Origin: Gymnogyps californianus
Lineage: Eukaryota > Chordata > Aves > Accipitriformes > Cathartidae
Direction: 5' to 3'
Assembly: GCF_018139145.2 (NCBI RefSeq)
Contig: NC_059475.1
Span: forward strand, 13,626,437 to 13,690,436
Length of the DNA: 64,000 nucleotides
Positions within the stretch are counted from its first letter, which is position 1. Each line of letters starts with the position of its first letter. Of the stretch, positions 34,676 through 47,700 are shown in pieces. Under the pieces are notes generated by a model. That model ran no database searches. It was given only the letters and a program-made list of their open reading frames with translations, and was not told the origin of the DNA. Made by a program: the position numbers and the translations under genes.

Positions 34676-36629
34676 TTAGTGTGTGGCCACCATGACATCA
34701 AATAACACTTAGGTTTTGCTTTTAGTGCTGGGTTCTTGGTACAAATGATGTGTGTGTTTGCTCTGTGTTCCTGGACTTCAATGTCTGTTTTCAGAGTAAT
34801 TAATTTCTAATCTTGCAATGCGATTCGTTGAAAATCTCCTGCTGTGTAAATAGATTAAGACATCTGACCAAAATCTCTGTTTTATCATAACCTTTGCCTT
34901 CACTATACCTTTGCTTTCCAGTATTCTGTTTATTAGGATACGTTTTGGGTTTTTTCTCCCCTCATATATTGTGTCTAGGATGACTCATTTAGTAAAGGGT
35001 CACTGCCTTCTTACCACTTGTACCCCTTTGCTGAACATGGGAGTGTGAGTGCTCCCACACTTACTGCAAACAAACCTGCTCATTTCTCAAAGAAGAACAA
35101 AAAGGTTAAACAGACCTCATTTGTGTTTTAATGGGCATTAATGGAGATATTACCCTAGCCTTCCAAACCCAAAGTCCAGGTTTCTCCATATCTTGAGCTA
35201 GAGGACTACCATTGAGATTTTAATGCATATTAAAAACACAGTTAGAGTTAGAAGCCTGAGAGTGTAGAGCTGGGCTGAAGTCTGTGAGCAGTAGCAAGCA
35301 GCTACCCATGTATTACATTTATAATTAGCTGTGCCTCATTTTCTTACTGCTTGCTAATGTTTTGTTTTAGGAAAAACAGATTTTACTAATTCTGAAAATA
35401 TCCAGCCCCATTCCCACGACTTTGCTTTGACCTGTCTTGTATATCACAGTGTTCTGTCTGTCTTAGCCCATCTGCTCAAGCTTCCAATCTCTGTAGATCA
35501 AGTGCATTTCTCTGGTTCATAGTGTCATCTGGCAATTGGTTTTATAGCCTGTTCTGGCATAGCATGTAGTAGTGTGATCATATTAGCCCATATAAAAGGT
35601 TTCTGAAGCTGCTGCAACAAGGGAGCCAGAGCTTTAGGTCAAAAGCACCGTCTCATCTCTGTTGCACAGGGATCTACCAAGTCTGCCAGCTTTAGACTAC
35701 TTTTGTCTTTTAACTGAAGACCCATAGCTTATGCTTTTTCTGTTGGCATTTCAGGATGATGTTTTCTAGCAGCGTCTGTTCCCTCATGTGGTTCCTTGGG
35801 AGGCAGCCTGCTGGGTACGGATGTATCACGGACAGAGAGACTTGCTTGCCATCATTAGGGCTGGAAGTACTGGGGAAGGTGTTGCACTCACCTGAGCTTG
35901 TCCTTGGTAGTCGGTGGCACTGAACATGTGTCTCTGGTGTCTGCAGGACGGGCTCATGCAGTGCTGTGCAACACCTGTGGACTGCTCAGTTCAGCTTGGC
36001 TCCAGTGCAGAGATTTGTGCAGTTGCTGTATGTGCGGAGGGGCAGTCACCAACTCTGATGACACCCTCCACACTTCCTCTGTTGTGGCCAGGTCCTACCA
36101 GCTGTGTCCAGATGCTAAGTGTTCAACTGGGTTCATTTGCTTCACGTTTGTTGATGGTCTGTCATGCTAGTACTGGTCGTGTGGTATCAGGCAGGGCGTT
36201 ATAGTGTGGCATAGCCAGTGCGTGTTGGCTCTGTGGCTGCTAGAGCTTGTCACACGGGAGCCTTCCTTCACATCCCTATAAAAGCTATCTTTCCTCTCCT
36301 TAGCACCTTATACGGTGTGGGCCCAACACTGATGCTGGCAAAGCAGCCACACCAGAGCAACATCAGGTACCTCCTGCCACAGCACGCGTAGTGGTGCTAG
36401 TGGAGTACTACAGCTATGTTGGTCCCTCCAATAAATGTGTCCCTATAATAATTAGCATCTGTGCCCTGTAACTGCTTCCTTCAAAAGAGGACAATCATCC
36501 CCTGGACCTGTTTTGCACCCACTTTGTGCAGGAGTAAATTGCCTATACCTCTTGCCACCGCATATGTCTCAGCATGGTTTGCACTGGCTGCATTCTTAGA
36601 GCACTCAGAGCTCTTGACGATTAGTTAGG
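34676..36629. other. Gene-free DNA
   Basis: Short overlapping frames around 35898-36204 have no domain I recognise. No repeat or signal was identified. Confidence 0.5.
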
Positions 36630-36960
36630 AGAGCAGCCGTCTCATAGCAATTCATTTTTATAGGCCTATGAAAACTCAATCCATGAAATAGTTAATTAGA
36701 AAGTCTCCAATTACCAACTGAATTTATTTTGCAAAAAGTTACATTTGTTCTCAGCGAGAGGGAAAAAAAAATAAGCAATTCAAATCATTTTGAAGTTCCA
36801 TTCCTTCATTCATTAGGAGACTTAGCTTGCAAAATCCTAATTAAAAAGAACATTTCGTGTTAATGAAAATGTTCTAATTTTTTACCTTATTAAGTTAGTT
36901 AAATTTTTTTCCAGAGTATTCGGCAAGAAGAGGTCTCCTTAATGGCTTTGTTCATGTTTA
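36630..36960. promoter_or_regulatory. Possible conserved noncoding block
   Basis: An AT-rich but non-repetitive block contains TAATTA homeodomain cores at 36693-36698 and 36838-36843, plus CCAATTACC, GTTAATGAAAATG and similar words. The density of homeodomain-type sites and the lack of repeats suggest an old, constrained element. AT-rich neutral DNA produces TAATTA often, so this stays tentative. Confidence 0.3.
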
Positions 36961-37514
36961 TATTCTTTGATTGCAAAATTTGTGAGACAAAAGAGAGCTA
37001 AACTCATTCTGTGGTGCCCTCCAGTTAACTGTTCAGTTGAAAAATGACCTTCATAACTAAGTCCCTTGCCTTTTCATCGATATCAAGGAGTTACAACTCT
37101 AACCTACAGTTGAGGAGGTGGCTTCAGTCTGGTAAACCATCAGAAATTGCATGAGCACCCCGTGGAGTGTAGATATTTATAGATATCTGAGAGGAGTACA
37201 GATAACTGAATAATTTGAATCTGAATTCTGAAACAGCCTAGGGCTTTTCTGCTGGCTTTCAAGTCCAGCATCCTCTTGCATGACATTTAGTCATTAAAAG
37301 CTGAAGTTTATTTCACTACCTAATAATTCTGCATCAGACACAATAATATTGCAAGCCAGAGATCACAGGAGGTGCACATAGGTTCCTACTATGGTACAAC
37401 ACCGAGAAAGACAGAACTTTTTGGATGTCTTCAAAATAGGTGTACTATATATGAGGTTATGTTAACTGTGAAACACATTCATTTATGCAGTCTTAAGATT
37501 CAATGGAGAACTCT

Positions 37515-37590
37515 CTGCTGGTGTAAACCAGGGTGGCCATAAGTCAGTCGTGCTGCGCTGAGATATGCTCACAGAGAACCCGACTCTTAA
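37515..37590 (+). repeat. Ancient palindromic element remnant (weak)
   Basis: CTGCTGGTGTAAACCAGGGT followed by AAGTCAGTCGTGCTGCGCTG resembles the left arm and centre of the foldback family. The right arm is poorly preserved. Confidence 0.35.
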
Positions 37591-37789
37591 AGAATTTTGC
37601 ACCTTTGGTTTTGTTGCCTTCATTTAGCCACTAATCTAGCTCTGGTGGGGTGGATTTTAACATTCAAAATCTCTCCATAGGCAGAAATTACTATGAAAAT
37701 CTTTACATTCTTACAGAAATACAGATCGGGGACATAAAAATATTTTGGACTTGCTCCAAGCACTGGAAAAATATTTATTAAAGTATCAG

Positions 37790-38615
37790 GGAATCATAGA
37801 AGCATGTAGGTTGGAAGGGACCTCCAAAGGTCATACAGTCCTACCTCCTACTCTGAGCATGTCTGGTGAGAGCAGGTTGCTCAGAGCCGTGTCCAGTTGG
37901 GTTTTCACTATCTCCAAGCATGGACACTCCACAGCCTTTTTGCGCAACCTGCTCCTGTATTTTCCAACCTTACAGTGAAAAAAGCTTTTCCTAATATCCA
38001 ATTGGATTTTCCCGAGTTGTAGCTTGTGTACATAGCCTCTTGTCTCATCACTGTGCACCTCCAAGAAAAGTCTGACTCCATTTCTTTATACCTTCGTATT
38101 AGGTTACAGTAGACAGCAGTAACATCTCTCTCTCACTTTCTCTTCTTTGGACTGAACAAACCCAATTGCTTCAGCTGCTCCTCGTGTTACGTTTTTCCAC
38201 CTCTCTAGTCATATTGGTGGCCTCTGCTTTACTTGCTCCAGTATGTCAGTGTCTTTATTTTCTGTGCAGAGGAACCCAGAAATGGACACCACACTCCAGA
38301 TACAGTCTTATCAGGGCTGAATGAATGGGGAGTCATCACCTCCCTTGTCCTACTGGCTACAGGCCTGCAAATGGAGCCCAGTGTGCGGCTGGCTGCCCTG
38401 GCTGCAAATGCAGCCCTGGGAGCAACTGGCCACCTTGGCTGCAAGGGACGCTGCTCACTCGTGTTCAGCATGTTGTCCACCAGGCCGTCAGCTGCTTTTT
38501 CTACAAAGCTGCTTTCTATCCTGTTGGCCTCCAGCCTGTACTTGTATGTGGGCTTACTCCATCCCAGCTGCAGAAATACTTGAGGTTTTGGTATTGATTC
38601 CAGTAACACTGTATC
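37790..38615 (-). mobile_element. CR1 LINE, older copy, antisense
   Basis: The plus strand starts GGAATCATAGAAGCATGTAGG, then TTGGAAGGGACCTCCAAAGG, the reverse complement of a CR1 3' end. It can be followed through the ORF2 end, with a minus-strand peptide including GKIQLDIRKSFFHCKVGKYRS, and onwards through CACACTCCAGATACAGTCTT, CACCTCCCTTGTCCTACTGG and GTTGTCCACCAGG to about 38615. The frame is broken by substitutions and indels and the divergence is clearly greater than in the copy at 16225, so this insertion is older and dead. The upstream limit is approximate because similarity fades. Confidence 0.88.
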
Positions 38616-41600
38616 CTCTACTTTGAACTAATTAAGAGCTATTGTTGGAGGCGCTTAGACTAAGGAGAGGTGAAAAGCCTTCTTCAGACCTTTGTTGAGG
38701 ATTTGCTAATATTTAAAAGTGAGCATCTTTCTGCAATACTTTCTGCTTATTATTTGCTTTTTCCTGATACTTTAGCGGTCAGCTTTCACCCACACAAGTG
38801 CTTGTAAAAACTAAGTGCTGAGCTGGCATGCTCAAATTTTCAAACAGGACATGCACATCAAACTGTGGGTCAGAGCAAATACCGTGTTAAGTGTGCAGCT
38901 GCTCGCAGCTAAAATTCACAGATCAAACTTCAGGTATGAAGTGTCAGGAAAGCACTGGAGACTCCTCACCGTCAACCTATACAGGGAAAGAATTACACTA
39001 TAAAACTGAGAACATTTATAGTAATGATCAAATCTGAGGAAATGGCAATCTGTATGCAGACACTCCACAAGCCAAAAAAGAAGCTAAATTCATCAGATGA
39101 ATTATTTGCTGCCAATTATTCTCTCAGCTCTAATATTCAATTTTAAATATTTAGTTAGATCCACTTTCAACCTAGGATTTCAGTTTTCATTGAACATCAT
39201 GAATGACTATATAAATGTATGTATATACAACACGTATTATTTTCATTGCATCTCCTTTGAATGTACTTGAATAGTAACGTGAATTGCCTGCCTCCATTTT
39301 GGTGGATTTTTGGACAAGGTGTAAGCCTTTTCTCAGTGGATTTTGGTAGTTGTCTGAGTACCTCTTTGATCTGAAAGTGACCCTGCCGTGTTGAAATGTG
39401 GACTTGGCCAACTTGATGGCAGGACTCCTGGAGAATTACAAGATGGCTGTAAAGATGCACTAACCCTTTTCAGGACCTAAATTAAGCTTTAAATCAAAGC
39501 TAACTAGAATGCCACCAAAGCTTTTCCATTAAGACTGGCTTACACACCCTTGCACTGTGATGCACAGAAAACATCATAAATTTTGGACCTGGACTGAAAC
39601 CCTGAAGCTCTGTCTTCACTTTCAAAGTTCATGAAATGCTTCTTCGCTACCAGTGAGCAATCCAGTATTTGTGTGAATTGGTTTTTGAGTGTGAAGGCAG
39701 ATGCTGACCCAGAAGGCAGTTGGCGTTAGACAATTATCACCAGAAACTGAATCTCAGCTCTAGTCCATCTTTTTAGTTATCGGTGTGCAGGAAGTGTGGT
39801 GCCACCATTTTAAGGCAAAAAAGATACAAGCATTCAAGGGGTCACTCTCTGTTAGAATAAGCCGTTCTTAGTAACTGATGCATACAGAGTACTGCAGCTT
39901 GAGGATAGGCCATTACTACCTGCTTCTTTATATAACAAGTTGTACTTAAAAGCAAGGATTTTTGTGGTTTGTAAACCAAACGTGTGGAAAAAATTGAATT
40001 TTTTTTCTTTTTTCTTTAGTCTGTTGTATTCCTCACTGAGGTAGTGGTGGGGAGCTACACAAGCAATGAAGTAAGACGTATCTCTCTCCTGAACGTAAGA
40101 TTTGCTTAGTCTTAAATGAGTGCTTGAGAAGGGTGTGAGAAGAGAGGAACTTTACAGCTATTAGCCTCCTGGGGCAGTATCTGCCTGTGAACTTTGGCAC
40201 CAGATCGCAGTGGCTTTTCAGAATGAAACTGGACAAGGAGCCGAGAAAAGAGTCTGAGCTGGTGTTCGCAGGGGAAGGGAGATGGACTCAGCCAGGCCCC
40301 ATAGCGAGACAGGGGTGGATAGGGCAGTTTAGCTGAGCTCCCTGCTCTCAGAGGACAGGAGGGCCTGACTCATTCGGGAAGATGCTTATCAATAACTGCT
40401 CAGGATGAGCTTTGATGCAGAATTTCCTGGAGCTCCATGCGCTCCTGTTCAGAAATGCAGGTGTTATAACTTCATTGGGAAATACCATGATTAAATAGTC
40501 CATCATACTGCCAATGTTTGGCTTTAAAGCTAGGGCAGGAGAGGAAAGAATTGCTAACGCTCCAAGGAACAGCTTGTCAGCTTGAGGGCCTCATGTGTGC
40601 CAGCTGGATTTAAGTTCAAGTCTGGATTTGATCCACTAATGAAACATCATCCTCCAAAAACTACTGGCTGAAGGTGGCAGACCTCTGGTGACCTAGAGGG
40701 TTGATTGGAAAGTTGACTCTCTTTTAACCATATGCTTGTGTGTGTGTCAGTTATGAAAATGAGTCAGATTTTCAAGTTTTCAATTTAAAAAAATCCCTAG
40801 GAAAAGCATTGGCAAAATAGCTGCAATTTCCCCTCTCCATTGCCATCCCCTTAGTGAAATGGAAACAGTTCTGTTGATTTGAACAGGCTCTAGGGTTTTA
40901 ATCCTGTCTTGGCTTTGCCGAGGCCAACATTTTGCCCCCTGTGGCTCTTGCATTTAGTGAAATGTTTAAGAGTGGAAGAATGTGACATTTTAATAAAAAA
41001 GCTGATGGAATCTATGAATTTTCTGAAAAGTCTGGGGTCAGTTCCTATGTGATGACAGTTCTGGGCTGAAGCAGACATAATACTTTTGCCTTCCAGCTGG
41101 GCGGAAAGAAGGATTTCCATTGAAGAGACATAGTTCAAAATCCATTACTCTGTCCCTAAAGTGATACAGAAGTGTGTCTCAGCAGCAAGCTGGTTTCTGA
41201 GCTAGGGAATAGAGGAAGAGTTTTCCCCTGGAACCCACAAGGCAGTGAGAGCGTGCATTAGGTAGCCTCCAGAAGATCCCTTATACAGCAGACTTGCAAA
41301 TGGTCCCCCCTTTCCACCCCCAGTTCTTCACTCTTTGCTCATATAAATACTTAAATAATTATTTTTTCGAGCTCTGGGAAAGCTTTATCAATTGCCTCTG
41401 TCAGAACCTGTTCTATTAGCTGAGCAACTTTCTACCATTAAAGCAGCTTTTCACCACTTTCTATTTCATTAGCATTCATTTTCTTTAGACATATGACACA
41501 CTACCCACTGGAAATGTAGGCATCTGGGAACATAAAGCTAAAAGCTGAGGTTTGCTTCAGTGCTTGCCAGCCCACAGAATTTTATTACCTAACCTACCTT

Positions 41601-44128
41601 TACCTAAATCACAGAAAAATGACAAACCTTTTGATGCATGTAAAAAAAACCCTGAAACAGAGTTAAACTGCAAGCTTGACTGATGCAAACTGACATAAAG
41701 CATCACAATGGTGCACATCAGAGACAGATGTTTTCTCCAACTCCAGTTTAGTTGCATTTTTGCAGAGTGCACTACTGATTTGTTAAACGTACTGCTTGTA
41801 AAAAGATTTGGGTCTGGAGTTCAAACTCAAATCTCCATGAGTAATTGGCGAGCTGATGGTATTATTCTCACAGGTGGAAATGGGTAATGCAAATTTTAGA
41901 AGCAGCACATCTGTTCTTTCAGCTAATCGGATATGAGTTCTACAGGAATGACCACATTAGCAACCTCAGTGTCATAACTGGAGGGACACAAATCAACAGC
42001 ACTGTGGATGCTAATGTCGAGGAATTTGAAAATCTGAGCCGCAGATTCACACATACCTGGCTGATGCTGGCTTCTGCTCATGGAAAGTCTGTTACAAGAT
42101 CCCAGCGCCAAGAAGTTTACCAACTGAAGGACTATGGTGGAAGGCAGTCCTGGTCTCACTTCCAGAGAACTGTAAAAAGAAAAGAGCTCGGTGTGTTTTC
42201 AGTAGAAAGCGGTCCTAGCAAGAGTGAGATACATTCATATAGCTAAGTATCTCAAGTTGCTGTTGCTTCCCGTGCAAGAAGTCCCTGTGAAAGGAAGGGA
42301 AGTCACCGACTAAGTCATTAGTTGATTTTTGGGGGCGAATCACATGGATTACTTTTGTTCATACTGTTCGCCAAAAAAATCAGCAGTTTGAGGTCTCATT
42401 GTGTTAATGCCTTGTTACTTAAGTAGACAAGGGATTAAAAGAATCACAGCATAGTGATTGACCCCAAATTACTATTAGTAAGGTTGAGATTTCAAGTCTG
42501 CTGGCTAGATGGGTGAAATGGCCTGTCCCTGACACCATGCTGCTCCCTTAGTAGAGATGTATGGACATCCCTTGTGGTCGCTTGTCAGCTCTTTTGTTTT
42601 TCTTTCTCTTACAAAAACTCAGATGGGAAGCAAAAGTAGAAGTTGGACAGTTTCATGTTCACCTTAAATCTTCTGTTTTGTGACATGTTACAGGCTGTCG
42701 AGAGGGTTACGTTTATCAACTGTATATCCTGGACATTCGCTTTCATACATGGATGGAAATCGCATAGTCTGAACATAAACACTTCAGAAACCCTCTGAGA
42801 TGTCAGTCTTAGGATGTGCTTTGTTTTTCACATCTTGCCCTGAAGAAGTACAGGGAAGTTCAAAGTGTATTGCCTCATATGAGCTCCTTAGCACAACAAT
42901 CCAACCATCACACCCTATATCTAAAACAAGCCTATGCAAAGTTACTAACCCAAAAGCTGGCACTTTGGCAATAGTTTAATACACCTGAAGTGATCTCCCA
43001 GGCATTTTTGTAGCACATGCTATTTTTGATAGTACAAAGCTCTTTTAATTATAACCTGGTTTTATTTATCTAACAAATTTTATATCTATTCCTCATAACT
43101 TCATACATAACATATTCACAAACACACATGCGCGCACAGAACTCTATGACGGTACGTGGCGTAAAGCGTTTTAATTTTCCATTTGTTTGCGTGTTCTTTT
43201 GTCCGTAGTTTTGTTGTTGTCCTACATGACCCATTTGGGTGATTTATTCCAGTTCACAAAGGGAACAGTGGCTCCTATGACCAACTCTTCAGTGCTCCAT
43301 AGGAGGACACTACCTCTTTTATCCAGCTCCACCCATGGTTGCCCAGCACCTCTTACAGAGAGCTCTAAGCTTGCTAAAACCCTGTGAATAGTAATGGATA
43401 CGTTAGCTGGTGCTATACTTAGCTTTCTGGTGGAAATCTGAGCCCATTTCCTGTTTAGTTTTGCATGGTCTGCTGCAGGAAAACGTACCCCCCAGTTCTT
43501 TTTGTCTTAATTGCATCCTATCAGCAGGCCAGCATTTTACTCTGCAGATGCTCAAGCTGTCATTTATTGTATGAAAATGTATTGGTATCTTGTTTCAGGT
43601 AAGTAGCCTTAGAGCCAATGAATTGAACTTAATTGGCATTAGAAATTCCCATTCAGGAGACTACATCAGACACTTAAATCTATTGCTAGTCAGAAAAGCA
43701 GAGATGCTTTAGCAAGTGATAAAATGAAGCACGTACTCCTGTAACAAGAAACTCTTTCCTGAACTGGGCCTGACAAATTATCTTTTCATGTGTTGTTGTA
43801 CCCTTGTGTCAAACCTTGAATTTTGCACACAGTGTTACATCATTTTCAGGATAAGAAGATGACTTTTTAATCTCTTTTTAATTCTGTATCTGGAAAATGG
43901 CTTTATTAACCTCTAGTTACTAAGCAATAATATATCTGATGTGCTCTGTGGTCCTGCTTACTTTCTGTTGCTCTCCTGCAAAAGTGTGATAACCTCTGAA
44001 GAAACTCAATGTGCTACACAGACCAATAGAAGACTGGTTTTAACTATTAATCTAATAGTTTTCAGACACCTGTATTTAAATCACTGTTTATGCTGCGTTC
44101 TTCATAAGGTAGTTCAGACATGACACGC
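38616..44128. other. Gene-free DNA
   Basis: The longest frame, 119 codons at 41887-42246 on the plus strand, shows no domain and no splice context. No further repeat was recognised across these 5.5 kb. Confidence 0.5.
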
Positions 44129-44297
44129 TGTCCTGATTTCGGCTGGGATAGAGTTAATTTTCTTCCTAGTAGCTGGTATAATGTTGTGTTTTGGATTTAG
44201 TATGAGAATAATGTTGATAAAACACTGATGTTTTAGTTCTTGGTAAGTAGTGTTTATGCTAAGTCAAGGATTTTTCAGCTTCTCATGCCCAGCCAGC

Positions 44298-44337
44298 AAG
44301 AAGTTGGGAGGGGGCACAAGAAGTTGGGAGGGGACAC
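44298..44337 (+). repeat. 20-bp tandem duplication inside the LTR
   Basis: Two units, 44298-44317 and 44318-44337, read AAGAAGTTGGGAGGGGGCAC and AAGAAGTTGGGAGGGGACAC, differing at one base. The LTR at 30514 has a single equivalent of this unit. Confidence 0.85.
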
Positions 44338-44645
44338 AGCCAGGACAGCTGACCCAAACTGGCCAAAGGAATATTCCATACCATATGACATCATGCCCAG
44401 TATATAAACTGGGGGGAGTTGGCTGGGAGGGCTGGATTGCTGCTTGGGGACTGGCTGAGCATCAGTCAGCAGGTGGTGAGCAACTGCATTGTGCATCACT
44501 TGTCTTTCTTGGGTTATATTTCACTCTCTCTTTGTTATCCTCCTTTTCATTACAATTCTTATTATTATAATAATATTATTTTACTTCTTATTTCAATTAT
44601 TAAACTGTTCTTGTCACAACCCATGAGTTTTGCTTGTTTTCGATT

Positions 44646-44676
44646 CTCCTCCCCATCCCACTGGGTTGGGGAGGAG
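44646..44676 (+). other. Hairpin near the LTR 3' end
   Basis: CTCCTCCCCA (44646-44655) and TGGGGAGGAG (44667-44676) are perfect reverse complements, and the 11-base spacer contains a further CCCA/TGGG pairing. The other LTR has the matching structure at 30990-31025 in a more C/G-homopolymeric form. It lies in the U5-like part, after the ATTAAA signal. Confidence 0.75.
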
Positions 44677-44728
44677 TGAGCGAGCGGCTGCGTGGTGCTT
44701 AGTTGCTGGCTGGGGTTAAACCACGACA

Positions 44729-47700
44729 CGTGCGATATTAAAAAAATGCAGACACCTTTATAAAAATTTACACCTACAAAGAATACCCTCCATCCAGAGA
44801 GCTGTCTTTCTCCCAAGACCTAAGCAATGCAGTGAAATCTAAACATCACAGCCATTCAAATCTATAGAACATGATCATATAGCAAGAGAGTCAAATATAA
44901 AGTAGCCTACAAGAAGCTGTGGAAGGATGTCCCATTACCTAAAGACTGTGGCATTCCCATTACTGGATAACTAAAATGGCAGAGAAATTCAATGGCAATA
45001 TGGTCAAAGTGATGCCCACTGGAAAATAAGAGCCCTGACAATATCTACACAGCAAACTGCGTAAGATTAAGCAAGGGCAAATTAATTTTTACAGCTCAGA
45101 AGAAATGTTGTGGAGTCATAGTGATTAGCTCTCTAAAAATAGCTACTTATTGCTCAGCAGCAGCTGGGAAAGCAAGGAGAATTTTACGAATTATTAAGCA
45201 AAGAGTAGAAAACAGAAGAAAAAATATTTATTCCACTGCGTAAATTGGTGGCATACCCATGTTTCAGGAGCTCTCTGTAGTTTTCATCGCCCATCTCAAA
45301 GGGATGCAAGTAGAAGTCAGTGGAGCGCGTGCAGCCCTGCATTCTGCCTCTTCCTTATTTCAGACAGGCCAGTATGGACACATTATTGGGAAATGGCTGC
45401 CCGACAGTGTCTGCAAATAGCAGTGAGCTCTGCTGCTTTGAAGTCATGTGAGATGCCTCCAGTCAGCAGCTCAACAGCAACCTACTTCAGTGTGTGGGTG
45501 GCATTGGGCTTTTGTGCGAGGACAACCTTCCAGCTTCCACAAGCTTCCATGGAGTCTCCCACTGGGCTGGACTTCTGCTGCTGAGGATGGCAGCAGCTCC
45601 CCCGCCTGCAAGAATTGAGTGGGAAGTGGAGAGGCACAGCCTCGCACAGAAGCTCAATACCTTCCACCAGTCACTCCCAGAGAGATGGTGTCAATCCTTA
45701 TGGATGCTATAGAGCCAGCAGATGACCTCTGGTCAGCTGACGGACAGTACTCAAGTCTCTGTAGGGCCAAGGCTTCATCTCGCTCAGGGAGTCATACCCT
45801 CATTTCATTTCCTAACTCTCCATTTTGAGCAGTAATGGAGATAGACCAGAAAAGGCTGCAGGGTTGTTTAAAGGTACTTGGTCTGGATACAAGGTCTGGC
45901 TCAGGAAGGTGTTTAAATTTTTGGTTTTGAGAAGCTGAGATGGCGTAACATAATTCTTATATTCTTTCCTAAGAGCTGGCCACTATGAGAGAGGAGATAC
46001 TGTGTTAACTGGATTTGCTGTTTGATCTAGCATGGCAGTGCTTCTGCCTTTAGCGACAAAGGAGGAATCAGCTTCTTAGATTTCCAGTGCATGTTTATAC
46101 AGCCTGTTGACATTTTCTTCATCATCCGCTGTCTCATGATTTTGTTTCAAAAGAAGGATAGGGCTGTGGTTACAGATATGCAGGAATCTGTACATCTGGG
46201 ATCTCTTAGAAGGTTTACAATGCCATGTGGTGGTGTGTGGCTTTGGTTCAGTCACCTATGTCTTGACCCAGTTCCCTTGTAAATTGATGGGAGTCTTTTC
46301 CGTGATAAGAAGAAGCCTAGTTCTTTGGCCTGCTTCAAAACAGTGGAAGTTATTCCATCCATCTTGAATGGATTAGGCCTGCAACCCCAAACTGGGGAAT
46401 GGTAGCTCTTAAACTCTTTGCGGTGATGTTGTGAGGCTTAATTAATTGAAAGGAATTAATGGAAAGGAATTTAAATGGAAGGGGAGATGTAAGTGAATAT
46501 TATGATTGTGTGGAAGAATCTTTTAGTTCAATGTGGAACTAAAAGGGTCTGAAATGTATTCATGCTCCTGAAAAAAGCTGAAGGGTTAAAATGACCTAAT
46601 TCGACATCAACTAATACACTCCAATATGCATTAAAGCAGGTAGATTATTTTTTAAACAGTACTATCCTGCTAAGTGATGCACTTGTGCTCTATGATAGAC
46701 TGGTTAAAACTGTAAATGTCATTGTTAAAATGAGTATCTTTAACAGCTAATATCTATTAAAATGAAGCACTTAGGCACCAGAAAAGACAGTTTTAAACTG
46801 TTAGGTCCCTAAATTATTTTTGTACAATCAAAATGAGACTCTTAGGGATTAGGTGCCACAGTGAGTTAACACATTACTCTTCTGGATGGAAGATTTACCA
46901 TTGTACCTTGCTTAAAAATACAAGTGAGCCGAGACTGCTGTTCTTCACGTGATCCAGTATATGTGTTTCTAAAACATATTTTAATACAATTGACTGTGAT
47001 TTGCAAGGGAAGTAGATGAGGACTTTGCCTGCTGCTACCACGCTTTGAGTAAGGGTAGGTTAGGACTTGGGTTCACAATTTGGATTGTTCCCTTGATGAG
47101 CTGACAAAGGGATAAACCATCCCTTTTTATAGCTCCATTTTCTTCCAACAATGTCTTGTGACACAGCTACAGCAGGAGTTGTAAAGGGTTAAACTCAGCA
47201 AGTGAGAATAAGGCTTTTCAAGGCAAGCATGATCATGTAGTCAAAAATGAGGAATAGGTAGGTGCCTACCTGCACAGGTAGTTGCAGAGGGAAAGTGGGC
47301 TATAAAGAAGCATGTTACAGTATATTTGAATTGAAACTATCCAACTGGCTTTTCAGGATGTGTTTTCTGTAACTCACCTGAAATTGTTGGTCTGGCTGGA
47401 TGCAATGGAATATTTCTTTTGTTTGGTGAAGACCCAAAATCTCCTGGTTCCCAAAATATAATATTCTTAGTCAGCAGTACTCCTCAGTTCTGCTGGAGTT
47501 ACTGAAGAAGCCAATCCTTTTCTCAGGCTATTCTTATCCCTAATTCCTCTTTTCAAGCCTCTGCTTGGATGCAGCATGTCACCAATGAGTACATACCAGC
47601 TGCTCGTTCCTGCTTATTGTGTTTTATCTGGCATCTGAGAAGTTACACTCCCACGCAAGAGGCCCTGCCTTGGCCTGAGCTTCTGAGTTGACTGTGGATG

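Larger units (their letters stand above)
44129..44728 (+). mobile_element. Solo LTR, same ERVL-type family
   Basis: A 600-base LTR starts TGTCCTGATTTCGGCTGGG and ends GGGGTTAAACCACGACA. It aligns along its whole length with the copy at 30514 and lies in the same orientation. TATATAAA is at 44401-44408 and ATTAAA at 44599-44604. It carries a 20-bp internal tandem duplication (44298-44337). The flanks are CACGC and CGTGC; these differ at two positions, both explainable as separate CpG decay of an original CGCGC. No internal retroviral genes are present. Confidence 0.9.

Noticed and set aside
41887..42246. 119-codon plus-strand open frame
   Set aside because: Plausible composition but no recognised family, and no acceptor or donor at sensible positions.
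30514..44728. One large provirus bounded by the two LTRs
   Set aside because: The 13 kb between them holds CR1 pieces and unique DNA but no retroviral genes, and the flanking duplications differ, so these are two separate solo LTRs.
47378..47443. Possible 66-base minus-strand exon with a strong CAG/GTGAGT donor
   Set aside because: All three frames are open, so it gives no coding evidence, and the acceptor (TTTTGGGAACCAG) is poor.
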